Shown: positions 1-8,301 of the stretch, piece after piece
Numbering within the stretch: the first letter of the stretch is position 1
How the letters are laid out: each line of letters starts with the position of its first letter
Assembly (NCBI GenBank): GCA_963717705.1
Contig: CAVQWT010000002.1
Location: 186,001-250,000 of the forward strand
DNA: 64,000 nucleotides
DNA from: CAVQWT01 sp963717705
GTDB lineage: Bacteria > Pseudomonadota > Gammaproteobacteria > Burkholderiales > Casimicrobiaceae
Direction of reading: 5' to 3'
Notes under the pieces: model-generated
Databases searched by the model: none
The model's input: only the letters and a program-made list of their open reading frames with translations
Told to the model about the DNA's origin: nothing
Made by a program: the position numbers and the translations under genes

Positions 1-1720
1 CCGCGCGCTGGCGCGCCCATCGCGCCCATCGCGCGCTTCGCCTCGCCTGGTTCGCGCTCAGCGTGTTCGTGCTGCTGTTCGGGGCCGTCGCCGAGACCAC
101 GTTCTGGCTCGAGTTCTCGACGCGGTTCAACTTCATCGCCGTCGACTACCTGCTCTATACCCATGAGGTGATCGGCAACATCCGCGAGTCGTATCCGGTC
201 GCCTGGATCCTCGGCGGCCTGGCGGTGGCGGCCCTGGCGGTCACGCTCGCGATCCGGCCATGGCTGCGCCGCGCCGACGCGCAGCCGCTCTCGCGGCGCC
301 GCCGCTTCGCCTACGCCGTCGCGGCGATCGTGGTTCCGCTGGCGGCGATGACCGCCGCGTCGGTCGACCAGATGGGCACGATCGGCAACGCCTACGCCGA
401 CGAGCTCGCGGCCAACGGCCTCTTCACCTTCGCCGCGGCGATGCGGCGCAACGAGCTCGACTACGACCGCTTCTACGCCACCATCCCGCAGGAGGAGGCC
501 GACGGCATCCTGCGCGGGCTCGGTGTCGAGCGCAAGCCGCTCGACCGCGGCGCGCAACCCGCGGCCGTGCTCGAGAACGAGGCGACCGAGCCGCATCGTG
601 CCGGGTTTCCCGGCCGGCCGCGCCACGTCGTCCTGATCATGGTCGAGAGCCTGTCCGCGGAATTCCTGGGCGCGTGGGGTTCGACGCAGGGCCTGACGCC
701 CAACCTCGACCGCATGGCCCGCGAAGGGCTCCGCTTCGCCAACGTCTACGCCACCGGCACCCGCACGGTGCGCGGGCTCGAGGCGGTGTCGCTCGGCACG
801 CCGCCGGTGCCCGGGCAGGCCATCGTGCGCCGTCCCGGCAACGACCACCTCGCGACCATCGGCGAGCTGCTCGAGCACCAGGGCTACGCCACCAGCTTCG
901 TGTACGGCGGGTACGGCTACTTCGACAACATGAACGCGTACTTCGACACCAACGACTACCGGGTCGTCGACCGCACCGAATTCCCGAAGCAGTCGATCGT
1001 GTTCGAGAACATCTGGGGCGTGGCCGACGAGTCGCTGTTCGCCAACGCGCTCGGCGTCATCGACACGGCCGTCGCCTCGGGCAAGCCGGTGTTCATGCAC
1101 ATCATGACGACGTCGAACCATCGGCCGTTCACCTATCCCGACGGGCGCATCGACATCAAGTCGCCGGGCGGCCGGGAAGGCGGCGTCAAGTACACCGACT
1201 GGGCGATCGGCCGCTTCATCGAGGACGCGCGCGGCAAGCCGTGGTTCGACGACACGCTGTTCGTGATCGTCGCCGACCACTGCGCCGCCGTCGCGGGCAA
1301 GAGCAAGCTGCCGGTCGGCGGCTACCGCATCCCGCTGATCTTCTACGCGCCGAAGTTCGTCGCCCCGGCCGAATACACGCCGACGATGAGCCAGATCGAC
1401 ATCCCGCCGACGATCCTCGACGTGCTGCGCGCCGACGGGGACGATCACTTCTTCGGGGTCTCGGTGTTCGAGCAGCCGGGCGCGCCGGCGCGCGCGTTCA
1501 TCAGCAACTACCAGTCGCTGGGCTACCTGCGCGACGGCGTGCTGACGGTGCTGTCGCCGGGACGCAAGGTCGAGTCGTTCCGGGTCGACCCGGCGACGCG
1601 CGAGACCACGCCGATGCCGGTCGACCAGCCAAGGCGCGGGAGGCGATCGCGTACTACCAGACGGCGTCGCGGGCGTTCAAGCAGGGCGCGCTGCGGGCGC
1701 CCGGGTACGCGCCGCACTGA
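1..1720 (+). CDS. LTA synthase-family sulfatase, 5'-partial and frameshifted near the 3' end
   Basis: The window edge cuts the 5' end: the frame is already open at base 3. The N-terminal part has hydrophobic segments (about bases 40-100, 200-265 and 320-370), typical of MdoB/LtaS-type membrane phosphoglycerol or phosphoethanolamine transferases. The periplasmic sulfatase-fold domain begins near base 620. It shows the metal/nucleophile region MVESLS, a TGTRTVRG segment expected to hold the catalytic Thr, SNHRPF, and VADHCA near base 1275. The frame from base 63 is good to about base 1627 (TPMPVDQ). The family-like end AKAREAIAYYQTASRAFKQG then continues in another frame to the TGA at 1718-1720, so one base seems to be missing around 1627-1632. 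The substrate cannot be told from sequence. Confidence 0.8.
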
Positions 1721-1979
1721 GTCGCGCCCGGCACGCCGCGGTCGGGTCGCCATCGACCGTGCGGCGCGGGGTGGCCACGGCGCGGCGATGGCCATGGACC
1801 GCGCCATTGGCGACGAGCGGCGGAATCGGCGGCCCCGCGCAGGGCGAGTGGGGTGGTCGAGCCATGCGCGGGGCCGGCGAGTCCGACGCGGTGCGGGGCT
1901 GGCCACGGGCCGCGCGACGGTGGCATCGGCATCCGGCCGGCGTAAACTGGAACGCGTCCCGACCCCACCCACTCCTCCC

Positions 1980-3308
1980 ATGACCCACGTCTTCCACCGC
2001 CACCTGCTGCGCACGCCGCCGGTGGCCGTCTCCGGTCACGGCTGCACGATCGTCGACGCCGCCGGCAAGGAGTATCTCGATGCCTGCGGCGGCGCCGCGG
2101 TGTCCTGCCTCGGCCACGGCCATCCGGACGTGCTGGCGGCGATGCACGCGCAGATCGACGCCCTCGCCTACGCGCACACCAGCTTCTTCACCACCGAAGT
2201 CGCCGAGACGCTGGCCGACCAGCTGGTGCGCACCGCGCCGGCCGGCATCAGCCACGCCTATTTCGTCAGCGGCGGCTCCGAGGCGATGGAGGCGGCGCTG
2301 AAGATGGCGCGCCAGTACTTCGTCGAGATCGGGCAGCCGCAGCGGGGCCTCTTCATCGCCCGGCGGCAGAGCTACCACGGCAACACGCTGGGCGCGCTGG
2401 CCGTCGGCGGCAACGAGTGGCGTCGCCGGCAGTTCGCGCCGCTGCTGATCGACGTCACGCACGTCGCGCCGTGCTATCCCTACCGCGAGATGAACGAAGG
2501 CGAGACTCCGGAAGCCTACGGCCTGCGGCTGGCCGCCGAGCTCGACGCCGCGATCCGCGCGCTGGGGACCGACAGGGTCATCGCGTTCGTCGCCGAGACG
2601 GTCGGCGGTGCCACCGCCGGCGTGCTGACCGCGGTGCCCGGCTACTTCAAGGCGGTGCGCGAGATCTGCGACCGCCACGGCGTGCTGCTGATCCTCGACG
2701 AGGTGATGTGCGGCATGGGCCGCACCGGCACCCTGCACGCCTGCGAGCACGAGGGCGTCGTGCCCGACCTGATGGCGATCGCCAAGGGCCTGGGGGGCGG
2801 GTTCCAGCCGATCGGCGCGGTGCTGGCGCAGCGGCGGATCGTCGACGCGATGTCGGCAGGCACCGGCTTCTTCCAGCACGGCCACACGTACCTCGGCCAC
2901 CCGGTCGCCTGCGCCGCCGCGCTGGCGGTGCAGCGGGTGCTCGAGCGGGACGGGCTGGTCGAGCGCGTCCGCACCGAGGGCCCGCGCCTCGAGGCCCGGC
3001 TGCGCGACGCCTTCGGCGACCACCCGCACGTCGGCGACATCCGCGGCCGGGGCTTCTTCTGGGGCGTCGAACTGGTCGCGGACCGGGCGTCCAAGGCGCC
3101 GTTCGACCCGGCGCTGCAGCTCCACGCCCGGGTCAAGCGCGAGGCCATGGCCCGCGGCCTGATGTGCTACCCGATGGGCGGCACCCTCGACGGCCGCCGG
3201 GGCGACCACATCCTGCTTGCCCCGCCGTTCGTCGCGGCGCCGGCCGAGCTGCAGGAAATGACCGCCCGCCTGCGTCTGGCAGTCGACGCGGCGATCGCAA
3301 CGGTTTAA
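1980..3308 (+). CDS. Class III PLP-dependent aminotransferase
   Basis: 442 residues, a normal length for fold-type I class III (omega) aminotransferases, which move an amino group from an omega-amino acid or amine to a keto acid. Near the N-terminus it has GKEYLDACGG. The SGGSEAMEAALKMAR phosphate-binding segment and LILDEVMCGMGRTG (Asp240, pyridine nitrogen) follow. IAKGLGGG contains the PLP Schiff-base Lys269, and the end carries the ILLAPPF segment. The ATG at 1980 is chosen because homology begins a few residues later; the sulfatase frame upstream runs into it only through a frameshift. The TRAP transporter and racemase genes downstream on the same strand suggest catabolism of an imported amino compound. 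The substrate is unknown. Confidence 0.88.
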   Translation: MTHVFHRHLLRTPPVAVSGHGCTIVDAAGKEYLDACGGAAVSCLGHGHPDVLAAMHAQIDALAYAHTSFFTTEVAETLADQLVRTAPAGISHAYFVSGGSEAMEAALKMARQYFVEIGQPQRGLFIARRQSYHGNTLGALAVGGNEWRRRQFAPLLIDVTHVAPCYPYREMNEGETPEAYGLRLAAELDAAIRALGTDRVIAFVAETVGGATAGVLTAVPGYFKAVREICDRHGVLLILDEVMCGMGRTGTLHACEHEGVVPDLMAIAKGLGGGFQPIGAVLAQRRIVDAMSAGTGFFQHGHTYLGHPVACAAALAVQRVLERDGLVERVRTEGPRLEARLRDAFGDHPHVGDIRGRGFFWGVELVADRASKAPFDPALQLHARVKREAMARGLMCYPMGGTLDGRRGDHILLAPPFVAAPAELQEMTARLRLAVDAAIATV

Positions 3309-3395
3309 CGTATGCGTCTGGCCGGCCTTTCCGCCCCCCCGTTCCCGAGTCTGTTCGTTTGCCGTTCCCTCGTTCCAACCCGCAGGAGGATTCCC

Positions 3396-4382
3396 ATGAA
3401 GTTCCCGCAGTTTTCCGGCGTCGCCACGTTCGTCGCCGCGGCCGCGCTCTCGGCCGGCACGCTGTCGCTGCCCGCCGCGGCGCAGCAGAAGTTCATCACC
3501 ATCGGCACCGGCGGCGTCACCGGCGTCTACTACGCGGCGGGCGGCGCGATCTGCCGCCTGGTCAACAAGGACCGCGCCAAGCACGGCATCCGCTGTTCGG
3601 TGGAATCGACCGGCGGCTCGGTGTTCAACGTCAACACCATCAAGGCCGGCGAGCTCGACATGGGCTTCACCCAGTCCGACGTCCAGTACAACGCCACCAA
3701 GGGGCTGGCCCAGTTCAAGGACGCCGGTGCCTGGGGCGACCAGCGTGCCGTGTTCTCGGTGCACCCGGAGCCGTTCACCGTCGTCGCGCGCAAGGAAGCC
3801 GGCGTCAAGACGTTCACCGACTTCAAGGGCAAGCGCTTCAACGTCGGCAACCCGGGCTCCGGCACGCGGGCGTCGCTGGAGGAGCTGCTGGTCGCGATGG
3901 GCTGGAAGATGAGCGACTTCTCGCTCGCCTCCGAGCTCAAGGCCGACGAGCACGGCCCGGCGCTTTGCGACGGCAAGATCGACGGCTTCTTCTACGGGGT
4001 CGGCCACCCGTCGGCGAACATCCAGGACCCGACCACGTCGTGCGGCGCGAAGCTGGTGTCGCTGACCGGACCGGCGGTCGACAAGCTGGTCGCCGAAAGG
4101 CCGTACTACGCGAAGGTGACGATTCCCGCAGGGATGTACCCGAACAACCCCGACGCGACGCAGACCTACGGCGTGCTCGCGACCGTTGTTTCGTCGTCGA
4201 AGGTGCCGTCGGAAACGGTCTACCAGGTCGTCAAGGCGGTGTTCGACAACTTCGACGAGTTCAAGAAGCTGCACCCGGCGCTGGCGAACCTCAAGCCCGA
4301 GAACATGGTCGTCGACGGCAACTCGGCGCCGCTGCACGAAGGCGCGGCGCGCTACTACCGCGAAAAGGGCTGGATCAAGTAA
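3396..4382 (+). CDS. TAXI-family TRAP transporter substrate-binding protein
   Basis: 328 residues with a clear Sec signal peptide (KFPQFSG, then an Ala-rich core, probable cleavage after the AAA at about residue 29). The mature protein opens with FITIGTGGVTGVYYAAGGAIC, the hallmark of TAXI (TRAP-associated extracytoplasmic immunogenic) binding proteins. ESTGGSVFN and the GNPGSGTR ligand-loop motif follow. A strong Shine-Dalgarno (AGGAGG) lies just before the ATG. It should capture a carboxylate, possibly glutamate or another dicarboxylate, in the periplasm and pass it to the fused permease encoded 117 bases downstream. Two hairpins separate the genes, the usual layout when the binding protein must be made in excess. 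Confidence 0.92.
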   Translation: MKFPQFSGVATFVAAAALSAGTLSLPAAAQQKFITIGTGGVTGVYYAAGGAICRLVNKDRAKHGIRCSVESTGGSVFNVNTIKAGELDMGFTQSDVQYNATKGLAQFKDAGAWGDQRAVFSVHPEPFTVVARKEAGVKTFTDFKGKRFNVGNPGSGTRASLEELLVAMGWKMSDFSLASELKADEHGPALCDGKIDGFFYGVGHPSANIQDPTTSCGAKLVSLTGPAVDKLVAERPYYAKVTIPAGMYPNNPDATQTYGVLATVVSSSKVPSETVYQVVKAVFDNFDEFKKLHPALANLKPENMVVDGNSAPLHEGAARYYREKGWIK

Positions 4383-4388
4383 TGCCCG

Positions 4389-4422
4389 GGCGGAACGCGC
4401 GGCAGTCCCGCCGCGTTCCGCC
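4389..4422 (+). terminator. Hairpin after the TAXI binding-protein gene
   Basis: A perfect 11-bp inverted repeat, GGCGGAACGCG (4389-4399) and CGCGTTCCGCC (4412-4422), with a 12-base loop, seven bases after the stop codon. There is no U-run, so an mRNA 3'-stabilising or attenuating role between binding protein and permease is as likely as full termination. Confidence 0.55.
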
Positions 4423-4436
4423 GCCAGTCGTGTAAC

Positions 4437-4466
4437 CGACGGGGCGAAGGCGACTTCGCCCCGTCG
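4437..4466 (+). terminator. Second strong hairpin, terminator-like
   Basis: A perfect 13-bp stem, CGACGGGGCGAAG (4437-4449) and CTTCGCCCCGTCG (4454-4466), with a GCGA tetraloop, followed by TCGTTG. It stands 34 bases before the permease start. Together with the preceding hairpin it probably lowers permease expression relative to the binding protein. Confidence 0.6.
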
Positions 4467-4499
4467 TCGTTGCAGCGCCGCCGCAGGGGGAAACCGCGC

Positions 4500-7103
4500 A
4501 TGGCCACCGAAATCGACAAAGCACCCGAGGCGCTGCAGGAGCTGGTCGCCAAGGCCGACACCGGCGCCCGCAAGCCCGCGGGCGTCACCGCGAAGATCAT
4601 CTTCGGCGTCGCGCTGGCCTGGGCGCTGTTTCAGTTCTGGTACGCGTCGCCGCTGCCGTTCACCTTCGGCATCGGCATCCTCAACGACACCGAGGCGCGG
4701 TCGCTGCACCTCGCGTTCGCGCTGTTCCTCGCGTTCACTGCGTGGCCGGCCTTCTCCAATTCGCCACGGAACCGCGTGCCGTGGCAGGACTGGCTGTTCG
4801 CGCTGGCCGGGGCGTTCGCCGGCGCGTACCTGCTGCTGTTCTATCGCGAGCTCGCGCTGCGCCCGGGGCAGCCGTCGACGATCGACATCGCGGTGGCGAC
4901 GGTCGGGATGCTGCTGCTGCTCGAGGCGACGCGCCGCGCGGTCGGCTGGCCGATGGCGGTGCTGGCGGCGCTGTTCGTTGCGTACGCGATGCTGGGCGCG
5001 CACCTGCCCGACCTGATGTCGCACAAGGGCGCGTCGCTCAACCGGCTGCTGTCGCACATGTGGCTGACCACCGAGGGCGTGTTCGGCATCGCGCTGGGCG
5101 TGTCGACCGGGACGATCTTCGCCTACGTGCTGTTCGGCACGCTGCTCGATCGCGCGGGCGGCGGCAACTACATGATGCAGGTCTCCTTCGCCGCGCTGGG
5201 GCACATGCGCGGCGGGCCGGCCAAGGTCGCCGTGGTGTCGTCGGCGCTGAACGGCCTGATCTCCGGCTCGTCGGTGTCCAATGTCGTGTCCGGCGGCATC
5301 TTCACCATCCCGCTGATGAAGAAGTCCGGCTACGGTGGTGTCAAGGCCGGCGCCATCGAGACGATGTCGTCGGTCAACGGCCAGATCATGCCGCCGGTGA
5401 TGGGCGCGGCGGCGTTCCTGATGGTCGAGTACGTCGGCATCCCGTACTCGGAGATCGTCAAGAACGCGATCCTGCCGGCGACGCTGTCGTACATCGGCCT
5501 CTTCTACATCGTCCACCTCGAGGCGCTGAAGCTCGGCATGAAGCCGATCCTCAACCGCCATCCGCGGTCGTGGAAGGAGGCGATGATCCGGATGGGCCTC
5601 GGCATCTCCGGCAGCTTCATCGTGATCGCCGTGCTGTACTGGATCCTCGACCTCACCAAGCGGATGCTCGGCGACGCCGCGCCGTGGGTCGTCGGAGGCA
5701 TCGTGCTGGCGATGTACCTCTTCTCGGTGTGGGCGGCGGCGAAGAGCCCCGACCTGCCCGAGGACATCGACATCGAGAATCCGCAGGCGCTGGACACCTG
5801 GCCGGCGGTCAAGGCGGGGCTGCACTTCCTGCTCCCGATCGGCATGCTGATCTGGTGCCTGATGGTCGAGGAGATGTCGCCGTCGCTGTCGGCGTTCTGG
5901 GCGATCGTCATGCTGATCGTGCTGATGGTGTCGCAGCGGCCGCTGATCGACTTCTTCCGCGGCACGAAGACTCCGAAGGCCTGGACCAGCGGCATGTCGG
6001 ACGTGCTGCACGGATTCAACGACGGCTCGCGCAACATGATCGGCATCGGCGTGGCCACCGCCACTGCCGGCATCATCGTCGGGGCGATCACGCTGACCGG
6101 CCTCGGCCTGCGGATGACCGAGTTCGTCGAGTTCGTCTCGCAGGGCAACGTGATGGTGATGCTGCTGTTCATCGCCTTCGTCTGCCTGGTGCTGGGGCTC
6201 GGCGTGCCGACGACCGCCAACTACGTGCTGGTCGCGACGCTGATGGCGCCGGTGGTCGTCGAGCTGGGCGCGCAGGCCGGCCTCATCATTCCGCTGATCG
6301 CCGTGCACCTGTTCGTCTTCTACTACGGGATCATGGGCGACATCACGCCGCCGGTAGGGCTCGCCACGTTCGCGGCGGCGGCGATCTCCGGCGAGGGCGC
6401 GATCGCGACCGGCATCCAGGGCTCGGTCTACGCGCTGCGCACGGTGATCCTGCCGTTCATCTGGATCTTCAACCCGCAGCTGCTGCTGATCGACATCGAC
6501 AGCATCCCGGAACTCGTCAGCGTCGTCGTCGCTTCGACGATCGCAATGCTGATCTTCGCCGCGGTGACGATGAACTGGTTCCGCGTCAAGTGCCGGCTCT
6601 GGGAAGTGGCGCTGCTCGCCGTCGCGTGCCTGCTGCTGTTCCGGCCCGACTTCTTCATGGACTACCTGGCGCCCGAGTACACGCACCTGCCGCCGGCGAA
6701 GGTGGTCGACGTCGCCAGGGACCTGCCCGACGGCGGCCGCCTGGTGCTGGCGATCAAGGGCACGACCATCGAGGGCGACGACGTGACCAAGACCGTCGCC
6801 GTGCGGCTCGGCCCGGCCGGCGACGACGGCCGCAAGCGCCTCGCCGAAGCCGGGCTCACCTTCGCCACGCTCGGCGACAGCGTGCAGATCAGCGGCGTCA
6901 AGTTCGGCTCGCGGGCGAAGAAGTCCGGCTTCGAGCAGGGGTGGGACGTATCGCGGATCGAGGTCCCGTCGGGCCGCGCGACGCCGCACTGGTTCTACCT
7001 GCCCGCGTATCTGCTGATCGCGCTGGTCTGGTGGTCGCAGGGGCGGCGGATGCGGCCGCACGCGAAGGCCGGCCGCCGCATGACGAGGCGCGATGGCTGC
7101 TGA
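4500..7103 (+). CDS. TRAP transporter fused permease (4TM-12TM)
   Basis: 867 residues. This is the DctQ-like small membrane subunit fused to the DctM-like large subunit, the form that partners TAXI binding proteins. Family signatures include GSSVSNVVSGGIFTIPLMKK, GLGVPTTANYVLVATLMAP and GDITPPVGLA. After the last membrane helices a soluble C-terminal part of about 130 residues resembles the DUF3394 tail of such fusions, ending with one more helix (WFYLPAYLLIALVWW). The start at 4500 is preferred over an upstream in-frame ATG at 4470 because AGGGGGAA precedes it. The protein uses an ion gradient to import the solute delivered by the TAXI protein. Its 3' end overlaps the racemase gene by 11 bases. 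Confidence 0.92.
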   Translation: MATEIDKAPEALQELVAKADTGARKPAGVTAKIIFGVALAWALFQFWYASPLPFTFGIGILNDTEARSLHLAFALFLAFTAWPAFSNSPRNRVPWQDWLFALAGAFAGAYLLLFYRELALRPGQPSTIDIAVATVGMLLLLEATRRAVGWPMAVLAALFVAYAMLGAHLPDLMSHKGASLNRLLSHMWLTTEGVFGIALGVSTGTIFAYVLFGTLLDRAGGGNYMMQVSFAALGHMRGGPAKVAVVSSALNGLISGSSVSNVVSGGIFTIPLMKKSGYGGVKAGAIETMSSVNGQIMPPVMGAAAFLMVEYVGIPYSEIVKNAILPATLSYIGLFYIVHLEALKLGMKPILNRHPRSWKEAMIRMGLGISGSFIVIAVLYWILDLTKRMLGDAAPWVVGGIVLAMYLFSVWAAAKSPDLPEDIDIENPQALDTWPAVKAGLHFLLPIGMLIWCLMVEEMSPSLSAFWAIVMLIVLMVSQRPLIDFFRGTKTPKAWTSGMSDVLHGFNDGSRNMIGIGVATATAGIIVGAITLTGLGLRMTEFVEFVSQGNVMVMLLFIAFVCLVLGLGVPTTANYVLVATLMAPVVVELGAQAGLIIPLIAVHLFVFYYGIMGDITPPVGLATFAAAAISGEGAIATGIQGSVYALRTVILPFIWIFNPQLLLIDIDSIPELVSVVVASTIAMLIFAAVTMNWFRVKCRLWEVALLAVACLLLFRPDFFMDYLAPEYTHLPPAKVVDVARDLPDGGRLVLAIKGTTIEGDDVTKTVAVRLGPAGDDGRKRLAEAGLTFATLGDSVQISGVKFGSRAKKSGFEQGWDVSRIEVPSGRATPHWFYLPAYLLIALVWWSQGRRMRPHAKAGRRMTRRDGC

Positions 7104-7749
7104 CGCGCCGCGCGTGGCGCTGATCCACGCGCTCGCGCATTCGGTCGAGCCGGTCAACGCCGAGTTCGCGCGGGCTTGGCCCGAGTGCACGCGGATGAAC
7201 CTGCTCGACGACAGCCTGTCGGCGGACCTTGCGCGCGGCGGCGGCGTGCTCGATGCGCGGATGACGGCGCGGTTCATCGCGCTGGCCGCGTACGCGATCG
7301 ACACCGGCGCGCAGGGAATCCTCTTCACCTGCTCGGCGTTCGGCCCCTGCATCGACGCGGTCAAGGCGCGCTGGCCGCAGGTGCCGGTGCTGAAGCCCAA
7401 CGAGGCGATGATCGACGACGCGGTGCGCTCGGGCGCGCGCCGCATCGGGCTGGTCGCGTCGTTCGCGCCGACGCTGGCGTCGATGCCGGCCGAGTTCCCG
7501 CCGGGGGTCACCGTGCTTCCGGCGCTGGCCGAGGGTGCGCTGGCCGCGCTCGACCGCGGCGACACCGCGGAGCACGACCGCCGGGTCGCGGCGGCTGCGC
7601 GGGCGGTGGCGGACCAGGGCTGCGACGTCGTCGTGCTGGCGCAGTTCAGCCTCGCCCGTGCGGCGCCGGCGGTGCGCGAGGCCGTCGGGCTGCCGGTGCT
7701 GACGACCCCCGGCAGCGCGGTGCGGGCGCTCGCCGACCGGCTAAAATAG
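7093..7749 (+). CDS. Asp/Glu/hydantoin racemase-like protein
   Basis: 218 residues of the aspartate/glutamate racemase fold. The first catalytic-cysteine region is clear (ILFTCSAFG, about residue 80). The glycine-rich middle RIGLVASFAPT and the second half-domain VVVLAQFSLAR are also recognisable. In two-base racemases the second motif holds a cysteine; here it reads AQFS, so the protein may be a single-cysteine family member (isomerase or decarboxylase-like) rather than a true racemase. It overlaps the permease gene by 11 bases, so it is translationally linked to the TRAP transporter and probably acts on the transported compound. Confidence 0.8.
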   Translation: MAADAPRVALIHALAHSVEPVNAEFARAWPECTRMNLLDDSLSADLARGGGVLDARMTARFIALAAYAIDTGAQGILFTCSAFGPCIDAVKARWPQVPVLKPNEAMIDDAVRSGARRIGLVASFAPTLASMPAEFPPGVTVLPALAEGALAALDRGDTAEHDRRVAAAARAVADQGCDVVVLAQFSLARAAPAVREAVGLPVLTTPGSAVRALADRLK

Positions 7750-7789
7750 CGGCTTTCGTCCCCACCTGACCCGCCCCGAGGAACGCCCG

Positions 7790-8206
7790 ATGGCCGCCGA
7801 TCCCCGCACCCCGCCCGCCGAAGCCACGATGGACGCGGCGTCGCTGTACCGCGAAGAAATCTACACCGACCGCCAGATTGGCACCTTGCGCGTGCTGGTC
7901 CCGGTGACCGCCGACGGCGCGCCGGACCCCGCGCGGGCCACGGTCTACACCGGCGACGCGCAGATCATGACCAACATGGGCCCGATCCCGATAAGCTTCG
8001 ACATCGAGGCGACGAACCTGCGCGACGCCATCGCCGGGTACGCCGACGCCGCGCAGGTCGGCATCGAGCGGACGATGAAGCAGCTGCAGGAGCTGCGACG
8101 CCAGCAGCAGTCGTCGCTGATCGTCCCGCCCGCCGGCGCGGCGGGCGCGCTGGGCGGGCTCGGGCCGGGCGGGCTCGGCGGCGGCGGGAAGATCCAGCTG
8201 CCCTGA
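7790..8206 (+). CDS. Conserved hypothetical protein with a Gly-rich tail
   Basis: 138 residues, soluble, no signal peptide. The core (about residues 15-105: SLYREEIYTDRQIGTLRVL, then SFDIEATNLRDAIAGYADA and a charged helix ending in QLQELRRQQQ) looks like a small conserved cytoplasmic domain seen in other Proteobacteria, but I cannot name a function. The last 30 residues are a low-complexity stretch of Gly, Ala and Leu. GAGGAA precedes the ATG, and a TAAAAT hexamer at 7742-7747, overlapping the racemase stop, could be its -10. It is probably a separate unit from the TRAP genes. Confidence 0.6.
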   Translation: MAADPRTPPAEATMDAASLYREEIYTDRQIGTLRVLVPVTADGAPDPARATVYTGDAQIMTNMGPIPISFDIEATNLRDAIAGYADAAQVGIERTMKQLQELRRQQQSSLIVPPAGAAGALGGLGPGGLGGGGKIQLP

Positions 8207-8301
8207 CCGGCGCGGTCCGCCGCCCCTCGCCGGCTTCCTGCCGAATCGGCGGCGGCCGCCAGGCACGCCGACCCGCGCATCCGATCGGCCCCGGTTCCCC
8301 G

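Noticed and set aside
1721..1979. Possible small gene between sulfatase and aminotransferase (74-codon frame from 1759)
   Set aside because: Arg/Gly/Trp-rich composition, no ribosome-binding site and overlap with the aminotransferase start; treated as non-coding.
63..3308. A single 1081-residue sulfatase-aminotransferase fusion protein
   Set aside because: The sulfatase's natural end lies in another frame and the joining segment is Arg-rich nonsense; the aminotransferase has its own ATG at 1980.
1677..7565. A minus-strand open frame of 1962 codons opposite the aminotransferase and TRAP genes
   Set aside because: It is the antisense shadow of well-supported genes; the product is Arg/His/Asp-rich without any domain, as expected in very high G+C DNA.
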